Notes: generated from the letters alone by a model not told the origin. Counted from the stretch's first letter, positions 12,353-23,792 are shown. The stretch is DNA of 64,000 nt from Zygaena filipendulae (GCA_907165275.2 OU015666.1:1394001-1458000), one strand, 5' to 3'. Numbers and translations: made by a program.

Positions 12353-12815
12353 ATCTAGACACGCAGTAGCGTGTCAAGCCAAGTTCAGGCTAACAGAACT
12401 AGCGAGCAGCACCGTGTGTAACTTTTGACCCCGTCATAACTCAAAAACTATTTCACATAAACATGTCAATATGAATCACGTATTCTCAAATAGAAGCTTT
12501 GATTCTTCACTCGTTAGTACGTCACGCGATAGGAGCGATGCACGATCAAAGAAAAAAAAATATAATCGTTTATACAGGTGCTGTCTGTCGACAAGAGTTG
12601 TAGTGTCATGTCTCCAAAATATTTTACTGCATGCGGTGTTTTCTTTAAATGTAAGCAAAATACGTTTTAATTATAAATGTAACTATTTTTATTCGTGTTT
12701 GTTTTATTTATTATTTGATCTATTGAATCTAGACACGCTGTAGGATGTTAAGCCGAGTTCAAGCTGACAACTGGCGAGCAGCACTGTGTGTACCTAATAT
12801 TACACGAACCCTTAC
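12353..12815 (+). repeat. Two further copies of the GACACGC-stem repeat
   Basis: Copies start at 12353 (CTAGACACGCAGTAGCGTG) and 12727 (CTAGACACGCTGTAGGATG). Each continues with the GCGAGCAGCAC(C/T)GTGTGTA block. Together with 9917 this makes three direct copies in one insert. Confidence 0.55.
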
Positions 12816-13089
12816 TTATTCTGCCTGTAATGTAAGAATCATCAATCAAAACTTGATGACAGCCGGTCTTTGTATTTTATAGTAGTCTTTACATATTTAT
12901 GTATATGTTTATGTGTTATGGTCTTTACGTAGTGATTTGTTTTAAATCCAAACATGTTAGTTTCAGTAGGTACTTACTACCCCGTAAACGGATTGAAATA
13001 CAATAGATAAACAGAGACCATTTGGTATTAATTTTACTATGAACAAGTACCTAATACCTACTAATAATTTCTGTACAAAAAGTAGTGAT

Positions 13090-13580
13090 ATCCCATCAAA
13101 AACATAAATGTGAAAATGGAAGCCAAAGTTTGTGCTTATTTGTCGACTTCACCGACAAAAGAATTGATATCTAAATAGGTGCCAAGTTCTGTAGATAATC
13201 CTGAAATATATTCAAAGGCGCATAGAACTTGGCTAGTTTTCACATTGAAGTTATCTTTAGCTACTCGAATGATGTATCTTCTTTATATTATTATGAGCAA
13301 GTTACTGTTTTTATACTGTAAGGTCAATAGATCTCACCCCTTTAATATTTGGTTTGCTGGTAAAAACAAGCCAATATCAAAAATATTTATACTATAGTTT
13401 TTAGGCAAATATAAGATAACTTGAATGTGAAAACTAGCCAAGTTCTATGCTCCTTTGAATGTATTTCAGGATTATCTACAGAACTTGGCACCTATTTAGA
13501 TATCAATTCTTTTGTCGGTGAAGTCGACAAATAAGCACAAACTTTGGCTTCCATTTTCACATTTATGTTTTTGATGGGAT
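13090..13580. mobile_element. 491-bp foldback (long-hairpin) element
   Basis: Left arm ~13090-13254 starts ATCCCATCAAAAACATAAAT. The right arm ~13412-13580 is its near-perfect reverse complement, ending GATGGGAT. Arms are about 165 bp with a loop of about 155 bp. No coding potential. It abuts the right half of a split MITE A copy. If transcribed it would form a long double-stranded RNA hairpin. Confidence 0.8.
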
Positions 13581-13806
13581 TAAAATATACAGAGATAAAG
13601 CGCATTAAAGTTTAGGGTGAGGGGGTCGTGACGTCACTAACCGCTAAAACCGCCATACAAACTGTCAGAATAGTGAAGTCACGCGAAATTTCAACTCAAT
13701 ATATCGCCGTTATTTTTTGATTACGTAAAAAAAGAAAAAATACGTGTCCAATATTTTTTAATAATCTACAAGACGGACTAAAAAATAAAAATTAGTCAAC
13801 ATGCCC
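13581..13806 (+). mobile_element. MITE family A, right half (split copy)
   Basis: Starts mid-element (TAAAATATACAGAGATAAAG), keeps the two GTGACGTCAC motifs and ends TTAGTCAACATGCCC. Continues the left half at 9821-9916. Confidence 0.7.
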
Positions 13807-14046
13807 ATCTTACTCTGCCGGTCACAAGCTTGTAAATACTATTAGTATCATAAATACTATTGGTATAATAATAAAAATAAAATAAAGGACCTACCTGTAT
13901 GGTTCTAGTGACACAAGTTTTCGTATCATTAGTAGGAATAGTAGGTAGTTAGGTACTATCAGTTGAACTACTCAGTAGTACCTACCTACTACTGATACAG
14001 AGCGAATACGGAAGGTCAGTAGTGCCACAGATAATATAATACTACT

Positions 14047-14238
14047 ATCTGTGCCCCGCGGTTTCAGCCGCGTGAGTTTCGGAATTCCCGCAGGAACTCC
14101 CTTTAGGGGGATGAAAAATAGATGTTGTCCGATTCTCAGACATACTGAATATGCATACAAAATTTCATAAAAATCTGTCAAGCCGTTTCGGAGGAGTATG
14201 GGAACGAACATTGTGACACGAGAATTTTATATATTAGA
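14047..14238 (-). mobile_element. Helitron-like non-autonomous element
   Basis: On the minus strand starts TCTAATATATAAAATTCTCG and ends with GGAATTCCGAAACTCACGCGG, CCGCGGGGCACAG. The 3' terminus reads ATAG rather than CTAG. A second 3'-end fragment ending in CTAG lies at ~14400-14455 on plus. Confidence 0.6.
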
Positions 14239-14929
14239 TTAGTGCCTACTGGTAGTACTAGTGATATAAGTTTGTATCATAATTTGTACTACCTCAGGTC
14301 TCAGTAGATAGTAACTGCTGATGCAGAGCGAAAACTGCATCAAATTTTGCATAGGTACCTATGCTACACGTCAGGGGTAGGTACAGAGAAGTATGTAGGG
14401 TATCCCCGCGGCATATCGCGGACATAACGCGGGTGAAACCGCGGGGAACAGCTAGTACGAAACAAGAATCAATAGCAAAAGCAAAAGCATATTTTTGTTG
14501 TCATTTAAATCATAATCTAATATTGCCTGTTGACGTAGAATTTAAATAGATAGGTAGGTACCAACTAAAGCTGTTATCAAATATCCATACGTTAACGGAA
14601 ATTGAGTAGTTTTTGTTACGAAATAGGTAAATTACTTACTCAGAAATACTTAAAAGTAGATAAAGCAAGTTTTGGAAAGGGTAGGTAGGTATGATGTATG
14701 AAACTAACCTTACCTAACTTACTGACTTTATGGTGGGTACTTATTTTATATTTTATTTTTATAACGACATACATAATAACGATATTACCAAAACAAAACC
14801 TAACGTCAATCGTCAAATTTTAAAATAATATTTTATAAGCATAATATTTATTTTTAAAGATTATTAAGTATTTTGTATATTGTTTTGTTTGCACACCCCA
14901 TCTTTTATATCTCTCCGTCTACCCAATGG

Positions 14930-15005
14930 TTAACTGGTAGAGAATGCCGCAAGGCATTAAGTTCGCCATTTGTACTTACTGTGCAATAAAGAATAAATAA
15001 ATAAA
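14930..15005 (+). repeat. Retroelement 3' tail
   Basis: ATGGTTAACTGGTAGAGAAT, then a stem around GCCGCAAGGC, GTGCAATAAAG and an (AAAT)n tail. Matches the widespread lepidopteran non-LTR/SINE 3' tail; related tails lie at 27500-27668, 38745-38832 and 41806-41935. Confidence 0.55.
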
Positions 15006-15091
15006 TTATTCAACTCTTATTTAGAAAATATCTAATGTTGTTTAACCTTTGCCCGAACTTGAACGTGCGTCAGGATCTAAGGAAATCTAAA

Positions 15092-15465
15092 AACCGACTT
15101 CCAAAAACACAAAACTGAAAAGCTAAAAATAAAAAGCTAAAAATAACAAAATACCGATTTAATCCAAAAGACAAAAACACACGTAATATTATTATTGGTT
15201 TGTGCTACCACTGATCGGTTTGAATTCGGTGACAAGCCCGCTGGTGTCTGCCCACTTGGGTTGTTCTGCTCACGAAGAGCTGGTGGCGGGAGTCGACTTA
15301 GCCCATCTACCCCCTCCATATTTGGCTTGTCACCGACTTCATACCGATCAGTGGTAGCACAAACCAATAATAATATTACGTGTGTTTTTGTCTTTTGGAT
15401 TAAATCGGTATTTTGTTATTTTTAGCTTTTTATTTTTAGCTTTTCAGTTTTGTGTTTTTGTGAAC
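15092..15465. mobile_element. Foldback MITE with ~140-bp arms, copy 1
   Basis: Both strands encode the same MVCATTDR frame because the arms (starting AAACCGACTTCCAAAAACAC) are inverted copies. A central loop of about 90 bp contains CTCACGAAGAGCTGGTGGCG. Adjacent sequence 15462-15547 carries the lepidopteran repeat ACCTCCTCCTTTTTGGAAGT. Copy 2 is at 35838-36222 with the loop inverted. Confidence 0.75.
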
Positions 15466-16182
15466 GGTGAACATACATAAAAAAAAAAAAAAAAAAACAT
15501 ACATACAATCGAACATAGAACCTCCTCCTTTTTGGAAGTCGGTTAAAAACAAATATGTGTCATTTCACAATTCTGTAGGTAGTAGGGTTGCCACCTTTTT
15601 TTGGGAAAAAATAGTATTTTTCCGAAAAAACGTGCAAAAATATAGTATTTTTGGAAAATGCAGAGGAAAAAAATAGTACAACGTACCTACGTAATGATGC
15701 CCCGGGATTAAGATCTATTGCTATATACCTACATACCATAGTGTATACTGCGGCATGACTTGCAGATTCTATTTTATAATAAGTCTTTAGTAACCACCTA
15801 ATACGTATTATACCTACTTGTTTCATGATTTCTGATGAAATAAATGACAATGAACAAAAAACGTGCAACGTTAGCGGAACGCGATATTCACGCATCTAAC
15901 TATAATGGTAAAAATAATTATGATGACACAAATTCTACTCAACAGGACATTATATACATTATAATATATAGTTTCGTGTAAGAGGATATTAATGGATAAT
16001 ATCCTCCAAGTCCTTTGTGATGCACAAAAACATAAAATCTAAACTATTTCAGTACGTTAGGTTTACTTGTACCTATATGTATTTTGGAAAAAGGACCATA
16101 AACCACTATTATTATATTTTTTATTATTTTGTAAATTTATACTGTAAAGAACCTAAATTTAAGATCAATAAATGAATAATAA

Positions 16183-16535
16183 AGCGATGATAGCTCAGTG
16201 GTTAGTACGTTCGGATCAAACGCCACAAGGCGAAGGTTCAAACCCTAACAATGAGCTTGAGCTGTCGGTGAAAGAAAACATCGTGAGGAAACCATAGCAT
16301 GGTGGTAGGGCGCTCTCTAGTGCCCGGCTGGCTAGCTACCACCTTCAAGTTGCAAATCTGTCGCCAAGCATCTAACGGTGTGTTCCGGCAGCCCCACTTG
16401 AAAGCCAGTTCCCATCCCCATTCCAGGTCGGCAACGCACCTGCATGCCTTCTGGTGTTGCAGATGTCCATGGGCGGCGGTAATCACTTACCATCAGGTGT
16501 ACCACTTGCCCGTTTGCCCCCTATGACATAAAAAA
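16183..16535 (+). mobile_element. tRNA-derived SINE, near full length
   Basis: A box GATAGCTCAGTGGTTAG and B box GAAGGTTCAAACCCTA at the 5' end, then a body of ~250 bp, then the tail GGCGGTAATCACTTACCATC ending CCCCCTATGACATAAAA. The same tail, inverted, sits at 31937-32022. Reading frames here (16238-16526) are spurious. Confidence 0.75.
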
Positions 16536-16811
16536 AATAAAAAATAAAATAATATTAATGATCTTTATTTCTTTCAATAATTAGACTTACATAATATCCT
16601 ACTTATATTCTAATTTTTTTACTTTAATTTTATAGCTGGTACTGAAACTGGGAATACCCGTGCCATAAGTAGATACCTACCAGCAACCTGCCATTAGCAC
16701 TATATATACTGTAAATTTATATTTACAATTAGATATTACTTACATTGACATAAGAAAGAAATTACAGCTAGTAATTATAGATAACTTTATAATATAGGTA
16801 CACACTAGGTA

Positions 16812-16995
16812 TTCATTATAAATATCTAGGTACGAAAGTAACTCTGTCTGTCTGTCTGTCTGTCTGTTACGCTTTCACGCCTTAACGACCCAACCGATTG
16901 TCAGAAGTACAGGGAAGGACATATGGTACTTTGTATCCCGGAATTCCTGCGGGATCTCCGAAATTTCCGCGGGTGAAACCGCGGAGAACAGCTAT
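16812..16995 (+). mobile_element. Lep1-like Helitron
   Basis: Starts CATTATAAATATCTAGGTAC, has an internal (TCTG)5 run and TTACGCTTTCACGCCTTAAC, and ends with CCGCGGGTGAAACCGCGG, then ACAGCTATT (last base of CTAG changed). Confidence 0.65.
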
Positions 16996-17250
16996 TAAAT
17001 AACGATACAACATAGGTAAAACATAAAAGTACTTTTATGTTTCGCTATGTCTACATTTATTATTATAACGTTATAAAAACATCTATATTTTACTTATTAA
17101 AACCTATTGTGCAACTGTTTAATTAAAAACTTGCACAATACGCACCGTAATTTAATAACCTATGTTGGTACAGTCACAAACAGAACTCGGACGAGTTGTC
17201 CAAAGTTTTTAAACTACTGGCTTTTAGCTGCGGTTCCACCCGCATCAATA

Positions 17251-17573
17251 GGGATGTTGACTACTTTTAGAAATCAAAATTCTAATTATTCCGTCAGTTA
17301 GAAAATAAAAAAACAATAGACACGTATTTTTTGCTTTTTTAAATAAATTAAAATATTCAGAGATAAAGCGCATTAAAGTTTAGGATGAGGAGTTCGTGAC
17401 GTCACTAACCGCAAAACAGCCATACAAACTGTCAGAATAGTGACGTCACGCGAAATTTCAACTCGATATATCGCCGTTATTTTTTGATTACGTAAAAAAA
17501 GAAAAAATACGTGTCCAATATTTTTTAATAATCTACAAGACGGACTAAAAAATAAAAATTATTCAACATACCC
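17251..17573 (+). mobile_element. MITE family A, complete copy (323 bp)
   Basis: Left end GGGATGTTGACTACTTTTAG, right end ATTCAACATACCC; the ends form an imperfect terminal inverted repeat around (C/A)ATGTTGA. Carries GTGACGTCAC on both sides of the centre and ACGTAAAAAAAGAAAAAATACG. Non-coding. Confidence 0.75.
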
Positions 17574-18186
17574 ATTCAACATACCTAATACCAAATCATA
17601 CTCCGAAGTCCGAACTCATCACTCATATCAAGTTGTATTTATTAACATAATTTAATTGTAACTACTTAGTAGGTATTAAGTAGGTACCTAATTACCTTGA
17701 AGATAAAACATAGACATTTAAATTAAATTCGTATCTAATTCTTTAATACAATAGCTATAAACATCACCAAAAAATCAACTTTTTAGACATTGTCACACAG
17801 AGCCAACTTTAATGTTATTTTTATTACAAATAGATACCACTCTTAGATTTTTTGAGTATTTTGAGTAGCTACCTATATTTGGAATCAGCGAGCATTTTTT
17901 TTTTAATGTTTATCCTTACCCCGGACTTGATGCATTTTGAGCTAAATTAAGCTCTTTTTATGAATAACTATGCAGTTCACTTTAAAAAAATATTGTAAGT
18001 ATAAATAATACCGGTCTATACGAGAATTTACTCAGCACTTTTTGTATTAGAATTTTTGATATTTTGAAAAATAAAACTTAAACTCCCGCATTTCACACGC
18101 ACACTTTCATTTTTTGCATCTGTTTTATTGATCTGTCTAAAATTATTTAGGTGCCAACTAAAAATTGTTTTGAATAGTGGTTTAAC

Positions 18187-18423
18187 TGGACGCATATAAA
18201 CAATAACACGTTAACCCACAAAATTAAGTTATTGATACAGAACGCTTTATTGAGAGTTATAGAACGTTTTTTAATTATGTGCTTACCTTATTACATTGTT
18301 TAAATATGTACAAAATGTTAAACATAAAAAAAGGTTGACACAAAATGGCACTATAATTTTAAAACACGGTTTACTCAAAATTTCTCCAGTGTGGGTTAAC
18401 ACACTATTGCTTATCTATGTGCA
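18187..18423 (+). mobile_element. MITE family B, copy 1 (~237 bp)
   Basis: Left end TGGACGCATATAAACAATAA, right end TGTGGGTTAACACACTATTG then CTTATCTATGTGCA. Inverted termini of about 34 bp. Better-kept copies lie at 53636-53872 and 57946-58183. Confidence 0.75.
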
Positions 18424-19150
18424 ACTATAGGCTCTTCGTTTTATTCCACTTAATTTTTTATTGGGTAAATAAACTGTACATTTTGCTGATAACAAAACCA
18501 CCTATAAAGAGCTTTTTTTGACGTTCACTGTACAAGTATTGCCTACTTACGTCACTGTCGATAAAACCAAGTTGGAATTCTAAATTTTGAATAACATCAC
18601 GCTTTTAAAAATGTGACCAAAATACAAAACAACCAACAAATTTCTAAGTAGGTACTTAATTTTGATTCATGCATGCATTTCATTTAAATAAATACCACGA
18701 GATAACATAAAGATATATGGTGTTAGGTACCTACTTATTTCATATACATAATGTGGTAAGTTTATTGTACTTACCTACTACATACATGGGTACATAGGTA
18801 AGCGAAATCATGAATTAAACTCGTATACCTACCTAGTAAAATTATAACTGTGATGCATATAATTACTGTGATTTTATATTGTGATTTGATGCCAACATTT
18901 ATTATTGCAGTAATATTATAGTAATAACACTAATTGCATGGGACATTAACACACAGCTTAGCGCACAACTAAAGTATGTCCTATGTGCTATGTTGATCTT
19001 CCTGAATAAATATTATCTATGTCCGTATCTAAACAGAACTCTACCTATAAGTAGGTACCTAAACAGTTTTTAAAATTGGTACCTTCATAACTCCTTATAC
19101 ATACTAAACATACAAACTCTAGGTAAACACAAATGTTCATAACAAAATGC
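18424..19150. other. Intergenic, no gene seen
   Basis: AT-rich with many GTAGGTACCTAC-type short palindromes typical of this genome. No coding or structural signal recognised. Confidence 0.5.
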
Positions 19151-19228
19151 CCTTATACGGGGATCAAACATGCGACATCAAGTGTAGCAGTCGGGTATAA
19201 CTAACCACTGCACCGACGCGACGGTAAA
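19150..19228 (-). mobile_element. tRNA-like SINE fragment
   Basis: On minus: GTCGGTGCAGTGGTTAGTTA (A box) and GCATGTTTGATCCCCG (B box). Lies downstream of the minus-strand lipase. Confidence 0.55.
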
Positions 19229-19301
19229 ATAACACTGCTATGTGAGATAGAGTATGATTCGTGGAGACTAAACAACATTAGACAGGAAAAAAAATCGCTG
19301 T

Positions 19302-20720
19302 TCAGTTTTGTTCAAACTTTTCAAGAAGCTCTCGCAGTCTCCCATAGATTAAAGTTTTGATATCCTTCGCCGTTATGAAGTCCAAGTGGTTGAATGGCTT
19401 AAAAGGAACTTTATATGAATTTGAAGCGTTACTCAGTTGGTTGTACAAGAGCTCTACGTCCCGTGGATGGGCCAACCAATCGTCCTCGCTCCAAAATAAA
19501 GACACCGGTGCATTTATATTGCCCAATTCGTACCGCGGGGGTACTTCAGACCCGTACCGATATAAATTTCCATCCACACCGTAGTCGAACTGTCTGAAAT
19601 CATTCGTCAACACGCCTTGTCCGTAATGAGCTAGTTGCTTCAGAGATGCACCGCTGGGCTCGTGACTAAAATACACTGGCAGATTCGTTACATTGAGCTG
19701 AGCAAAGTCGAAGCCGCAAATGAGGAAGACAAGGTTCGTGCAGAATATCTCTGACAGCGGTGATATGCCACACATCAGCGTCTTCAATAGCCTTATCAGG
19801 GCATTGTCGGGAAGGAACTCGTTAAATCCAAGGGTTTTACCCACGGCGTGTATCAGTGACGCACCTGGTGCCATCATGCGCACCAACGGCGACTTGACAT
19901 AGTACATGTAAGCGACCGGTGACAAAGCTACCATCAAAGAGATTTTATCGTTGTATTCTGGCCTCTCGGATGCCATTACAAAGAAACTGGTCGTCCCCTG
20001 CGAATGTCCGATATACTTCAGGGTTTCTGCGCCTGCAGTGTCTAACGCATAGTCGATCATAGCCGGAAGGTCGTAAGAGCCTATCTCGTGCCAGGAGAAA
20101 TCCCAGAAAGATGAGTCGTCGGGACTCATTTCGACGTGGCGTCTCGAATGTTTGTTGCCACGCGCGTTCCCTAACCAGACGTCGTATCCATCGCGAGCCA
20201 ATAGGAAAGCCAGACTGTCTTCAGGTCCCGAAGTGACGTAACAATCGGCGCTAGCCAGCAAGCCGTGCATGAGAAAGACAACGGAACCGTTGCCGGGGAT
20301 TCTGAATAACTTGAGCATGTATCCGTCTTCGGTCACCACCGTGTGGCTCTGCGCCGGAAATCCGTATTTGACGATCAACTCTTCGATGCTGAGCTCAACG
20401 TCTTCGTTGTGAGCAGCGTTGTTGAACTCCACGAGGAGCTCCGCGCTCGAATGGCTATCTAAATTGAGTACCGGTAGAGATGGTATTCGGTTGTTTATGA
20501 GATATCTCGCGATCGACAGCGGCACGGCGCTGAATACATTGAGCGTGCCCGCGAGCACATTGCCGGTTATTCTGCCCGCCTCGGACACGATCGGATTGTT
20601 TACAACCGCGCCGGTGAGGTCTCTAGTCAGTTTCGTCAGATGTGGAAAAAAATAGTCAGCTATCGATCCATGGCAGACGCATACCGCCAGAGCGATGATT
20701 GTGAGCGTTCTAATGTCCAT
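19302..20720 (-). CDS. Secreted acid lipase / lipase 3-like (472 aa, intronless)
   Basis: Acid lipase of the alpha/beta-hydrolase fold, hydrolysing acyl esters outside the cell or in an endosomal or gut compartment. The start at MDIRTLTIIALAVCVCHG gives a clean signal peptide. In-frame ATGs at 20768 and 20801 lie upstream of the likely transcription start (TATA-like at 20790-20781, TCAGTT initiator at ~20753-20748). The lid/N domain (KYGFPAQSHTVVTEDGY) starts near residue 118. Oxyanion loop LMHGLLASAD is at 150-159. The nucleophile is Ser240 in GHSQG, acid Asp414 in SEDDWLAHP, and His445 in FNHLDF. The catalytic triad is complete and the length is normal with a slightly long propeptide. The substrate (triacylglycerol or sterol ester) cannot be read from sequence. 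It faces a second lipase gene 3.7 kb away. Confidence 0.93.
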   Translation of the reverse strand: MDIRTLTIIALAVCVCHGSIADYFFPHLTKLTRDLTGAVVNNPIVSEAGRITGNVLAGTLNVFSAVPLSIARYLINNRIPSLPVLNLDSHSSAELLVEFNNAAHNEDVELSIEELIVKYGFPAQSHTVVTEDGYMLKLFRIPGNGSVVFLMHGLLASADCYVTSGPEDSLAFLLARDGYDVWLGNARGNKHSRRHVEMSPDDSSFWDFSWHEIGSYDLPAMIDYALDTAGAETLKYIGHSQGTTSFFVMASERPEYNDKISLMVALSPVAYMYYVKSPLVRMMAPGASLIHAVGKTLGFNEFLPDNALIRLLKTLMCGISPLSEIFCTNLVFLICGFDFAQLNVTNLPVYFSHEPSGASLKQLAHYGQGVLTNDFRQFDYGVDGNLYRYGSEVPPRYELGNINAPVSLFWSEDDWLAHPRDVELLYNQLSNASNSYKVPFKPFNHLDFITAKDIKTLIYGRLRELLEKFEQN

Positions 20721-20747
20721 GCGGTACAATGGTCCTTGAATGACTAA

Positions 20748-20790
20748 AACTGAGTGATCGCATCTCATGACCGCGGTCGGTGTTTTTATG
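20748..20790 (-). promoter_or_regulatory. Core promoter of the minus-strand lipase
   Basis: Minus strand CATAAAAACA (20790-20781) followed about 35 bases on by ACTCAGTTTTAG, an arthropod-type initiator (TCAGTT). The ATG at 20720 then follows after a ~30-base leader. Confidence 0.5.
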
Positions 20791-20820
20791 CTAAATAACA
20801 ATATAAGTACCTATGTAACG

Positions 20821-21534
20821 CTACGTTTTTTTTTGCGTTTCCGATCGATGGTTTTCCTCATCATTAGCTACCTATGCTTACCTAGATCATGGATTTAAGA
20901 AAACCACAACTAAATAGCTAAAGTTAAATGATAATGTTTCTGTCCTCAAGTTTAATACATTAAAAATGCAATGGACATAATATTAGGTATGTAGGTATAC
21001 CTATACCCACTCACCCAGTCACCTAGGTACCTAATGCTCCACCTGCGTGTTAACGCGTAAATTAGTGCGCTAATTTAGATGTGGCCAACATTTTAACGCG
21101 TTAACTTACTAACATTACCACGCTAGACATTAACATCAACATTAACGTTAACGCAGGTGGAGCAGTAGCATAACTGTGATTGATGGCTAAACTGATAGGT
21201 ATTTAGGTATCCTCAAAATATAGTTTTTACCAAGTATAATGTTCTAAAATAGCATCTTTAAAAAACAAGAAAATTAGATATTTGCTACTCATACCGTCAC
21301 GTCATACCCCCGCGATTAGATACCTACACCCGCACCAATTTCGGAATTCCTTCAGGAACTCTGTATGTCTCTGTGATAAGTATATCCTATCATAGGATAG
21401 GTAGGTATCTACTGTAGCTTAATATCAATGAAAGTTTTTTTTAAACGGTTGATGAATTCCAGAAATTATTCCCTTTAATATTTAAACTTACGAACATTAT
21501 AAAATAAGGTAATAAGTGCAGTAGTGAGTAGTGT
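20821..21534. other. Intergenic, no gene seen
   Basis: Contains an imperfect inverted repeat at ~21030-21165 (CCACCTGCGTGTTAACGCG against TTAACGCAGGTGGAG), likely a small MITE. The rest is AT-rich. Confidence 0.45.
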
Positions 21535-21690
21535 AACTAATATTATAAATGCGAGTTTGTTTGTTTGTCTGTTACGCTTTCACGTCTTAACGGCTCAACC
21601 GATCATCATGAAGTTTTGCATTCACGTTCATCCCGGAATTCCAGCGGGAACTCCGAAATTACTGGGGGTGAAACCGCGGGGAATAGCTAG
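21535..21690 (+). mobile_element. Lep1-like Helitron, near complete (156 bp)
   Basis: TAACTAATATTATAAATGCG start, GTTTGTTTGTCTGTTACGC, CTCCGAAATTACTGGGGGTG, hairpin and AATAGCTAG|T end. Confidence 0.7.
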
Positions 21691-21756
21691 TCATTTTATG
21701 AAAACCGACTAACAAACAGAAGAAATAACAATAAGCAGAAAACCTACCTAATATAG

Positions 21757-22090
21757 GCTAGTTTTTAGTTTCAAAATCTTAGTTTTTAGTCCGTCTGGTA
21801 GATTAATAAAAAAATATTGGACACTTATTTTTAATTTTTTTATTTTATTTTTTTATAAATACTTAATCAAAAAATAACGGAGATACCTACATTAAGTTGA
21901 AATATCGCGTGACGTCACGTCGTGCTACAGATTAATAGCACATTGTAACGTCACGAGCCCTCACCCCTAAACTTTCGAAGCGCTTTATCCAAGTATTTGT
22001 TTTTTTTAATTTGAGAAACCAAATTATACATGTCTATTATTTTTTTACTATCTAACTGACGGACTAAATATGTAGAATTTTTATACCTTG
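21757..22090 (-). mobile_element. MITE family A, diverged copy
   Basis: Minus orientation: TAGTCCGTCTGGTAGATTAA near the left, two GTGACGTCAC-like motifs in the middle, AACTGACGGACTAAATA near the right. The termini are eroded. Confidence 0.6.
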
Positions 22091-22532
22091 TCACGCTTTT
22101 ATACCCTGACAAGCTTTTCCTAGTTTAGGTCCGTGGTGCTGCATTATGATGTCCAAGCATAGTGATAAAGGATACCGGCCCTCGTAATTTTTATCTCGGT
22201 AAAAAGTTCCGAAGGAATTCTAAAATTAACGCAAATTAAAAAAAAACGCTAATAAGCTAGTAAAAATAAAATAATTTATACAATATTATGAAATCAATTA
22301 TTGTTTACTTAATTGCTACGGTATATCAAGGTAGGTACCTACCGTAACATCGTGATTCGTAACAGAATTTTTTTAAATAAAAGTAGGTATCAAGTTTCTA
22401 CGTAGATATACATATAAAGACGGCTAGGATGCGGCTAGGCATAACTAGTAGGTACCTAACTAATAAGTATAATATTTTATACCTGAGTAGCTACATATTT
22501 GCCACCATAATTACCTATCATAATATATGAGA

Positions 22533-22735
22533 CTAGCTGCCCCCCGTGGTTTCACCCGCGCTGATCTTGGAGTTCCCGCGGGAATTTCGGGATAAAATGT
22601 ATCCCTACCCTGTCACTCAGGACTGTAGCTTCCTATAAGTGAAATTTTTTTGTAAATCGGTCCAGTAGTTTTCGAGTTTATTCGTTACAAAAATACAAAT
22701 ATACCTACTATAATCTTTCATCTTTCTAATATTAG
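22533..22735 (-). mobile_element. Lep1-like Helitron, minus
   Basis: CTAGCTGCCCCCCGTGGTTT at the left is the reverse of the 3' hairpin/CTAG end. TCTTTCTAATATTAG at the right is the reverse of the 5' end. Confidence 0.6.
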
Positions 22736-22756
22736 TTTTTATTAGTATTCAGTTGT

Positions 22757-23112
22757 TATGGCGGTTTTAGCGGTTAGTGACGTCACGACCCCATCACCCT
22801 TAACTTTAATGCGCTTTATCTCTGCATATTTTAATATATTTAAAAAAGCAAAAAATACGTGTCTATTGTTTTTTTATTTTCTAACTGACGGACTAATTAG
22901 AATTTTGATTTTCAATAGTAGTCAACATCCCTAAACTGTCAGAATAGTGACGTCACGCGATATTTCAACTCAATATATCGCCGTAATTTTTTTATTACGT
23001 AAAAAAAGAAAAAATACGTGTCCAATATTTTTTAATAATCTACAAGACGGACTAAAAAATAAAAATTAGTCAACATGCCCATTTTGATTTTCAAAAGTAG
23101 TCCACATCCCCA
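22757..23112. mobile_element. Rearranged MITE family A (left half inverted)
   Basis: 22757-22931 is the family's left half in reverse (ATGGCGGTTTTAGCGG to TAGTCAACATCCC). 22934-23082 is the right half in forward orientation (ACTGTCAGAATAGTGACG to AGTCAACATGCCC). A further 30-base reversed left tip follows to 23112. The breakpoints of the two halves meet at the same place in the consensus. Confidence 0.6.
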
Positions 23113-23586
23113 TTATCTATAGGTACCTACTTTATTAAAAGAGTAGAATCCGCGATTCCGTACATTGAATATTTTTAAACAAAAATTGAGAGAGAGGGTG
23201 CGATAAAAAAAGAGTAACCAAGCACAAAAAAAGATTTTAAAATTCTTTTCTGTCTGCCCGTCTGTTCCCGATGTTCTTCAAATCTACTGAACAGATTGTT
23301 ATGGGGTTTTCAGAGGTAGATTAAGCTTAGCCTGGAGCAACATAATTATATACCTAGGCTTTGTTTCAATTAAATCGGATGTCAGAAAAAAAGTTGTCAA
23401 ATAAAAAAGTTTCCCGCAGGCGAAACCGCGGGGCACAGCACAGCTAGTACTTAATATGAATTAGAAACTATTTTTTTTTTCTATTATAACTATGTCTACA
23501 GAAATTGAAGTTTTTTTCCTCTCCAATAGTCAGCATGAGGTGGGACAATGCATACGTAATCTACAATATATACATATATAAATAAA

Positions 23587-23792
23587 ATCCTTACTATTAT
23601 TAAGCCGAACCGAAAGTATTTTTGTTTGTTTGTTACGCTTTCATTCCTTAACTTAACGGCTCCACCGATCACCATGGAATTTTACATACACGTTGCCAGG
23701 AGTACAGAGAAGGACATATGGTAGGTACTTTTTATCCCGGAATTACCGCGGGAACACCGAAATCAACGAGAGTCAAACCGCGGGGTGGCTAG
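23587..23792 (+). mobile_element. Lep1-like Helitron
   Basis: TCCTTACTATTATTAAGCCG start, GTTTGTTTGTTACGCTTTC, end CCGCGGGGTGGCTAG|T. Another 3'-end fragment (CGAAACCGCGGGGCACAGC...CTAG) lies at ~23405-23447. Confidence 0.65.

Noticed and set aside
15137..15425. MVCATTDR proteins on both strands
   Set aside because: Identical frames on both strands result from the inverted arms of a foldback MITE.
16183..16260. A tRNA gene, from good A and B boxes
   Set aside because: No acceptor stem or complete cloverleaf; it is continuous with a SINE body and tail.
16852..16868. CRISPR-like or regulatory TCTG array
   Set aside because: It is a simple (TCTG)n run within a Helitron; the genome is eukaryotic.
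20721..20801. 27-residue N-terminal extension of the minus-strand lipase (ATG at 20801)
   Set aside because: It would bury the signal peptide, and the TATA/initiator pair places transcription start downstream of it.
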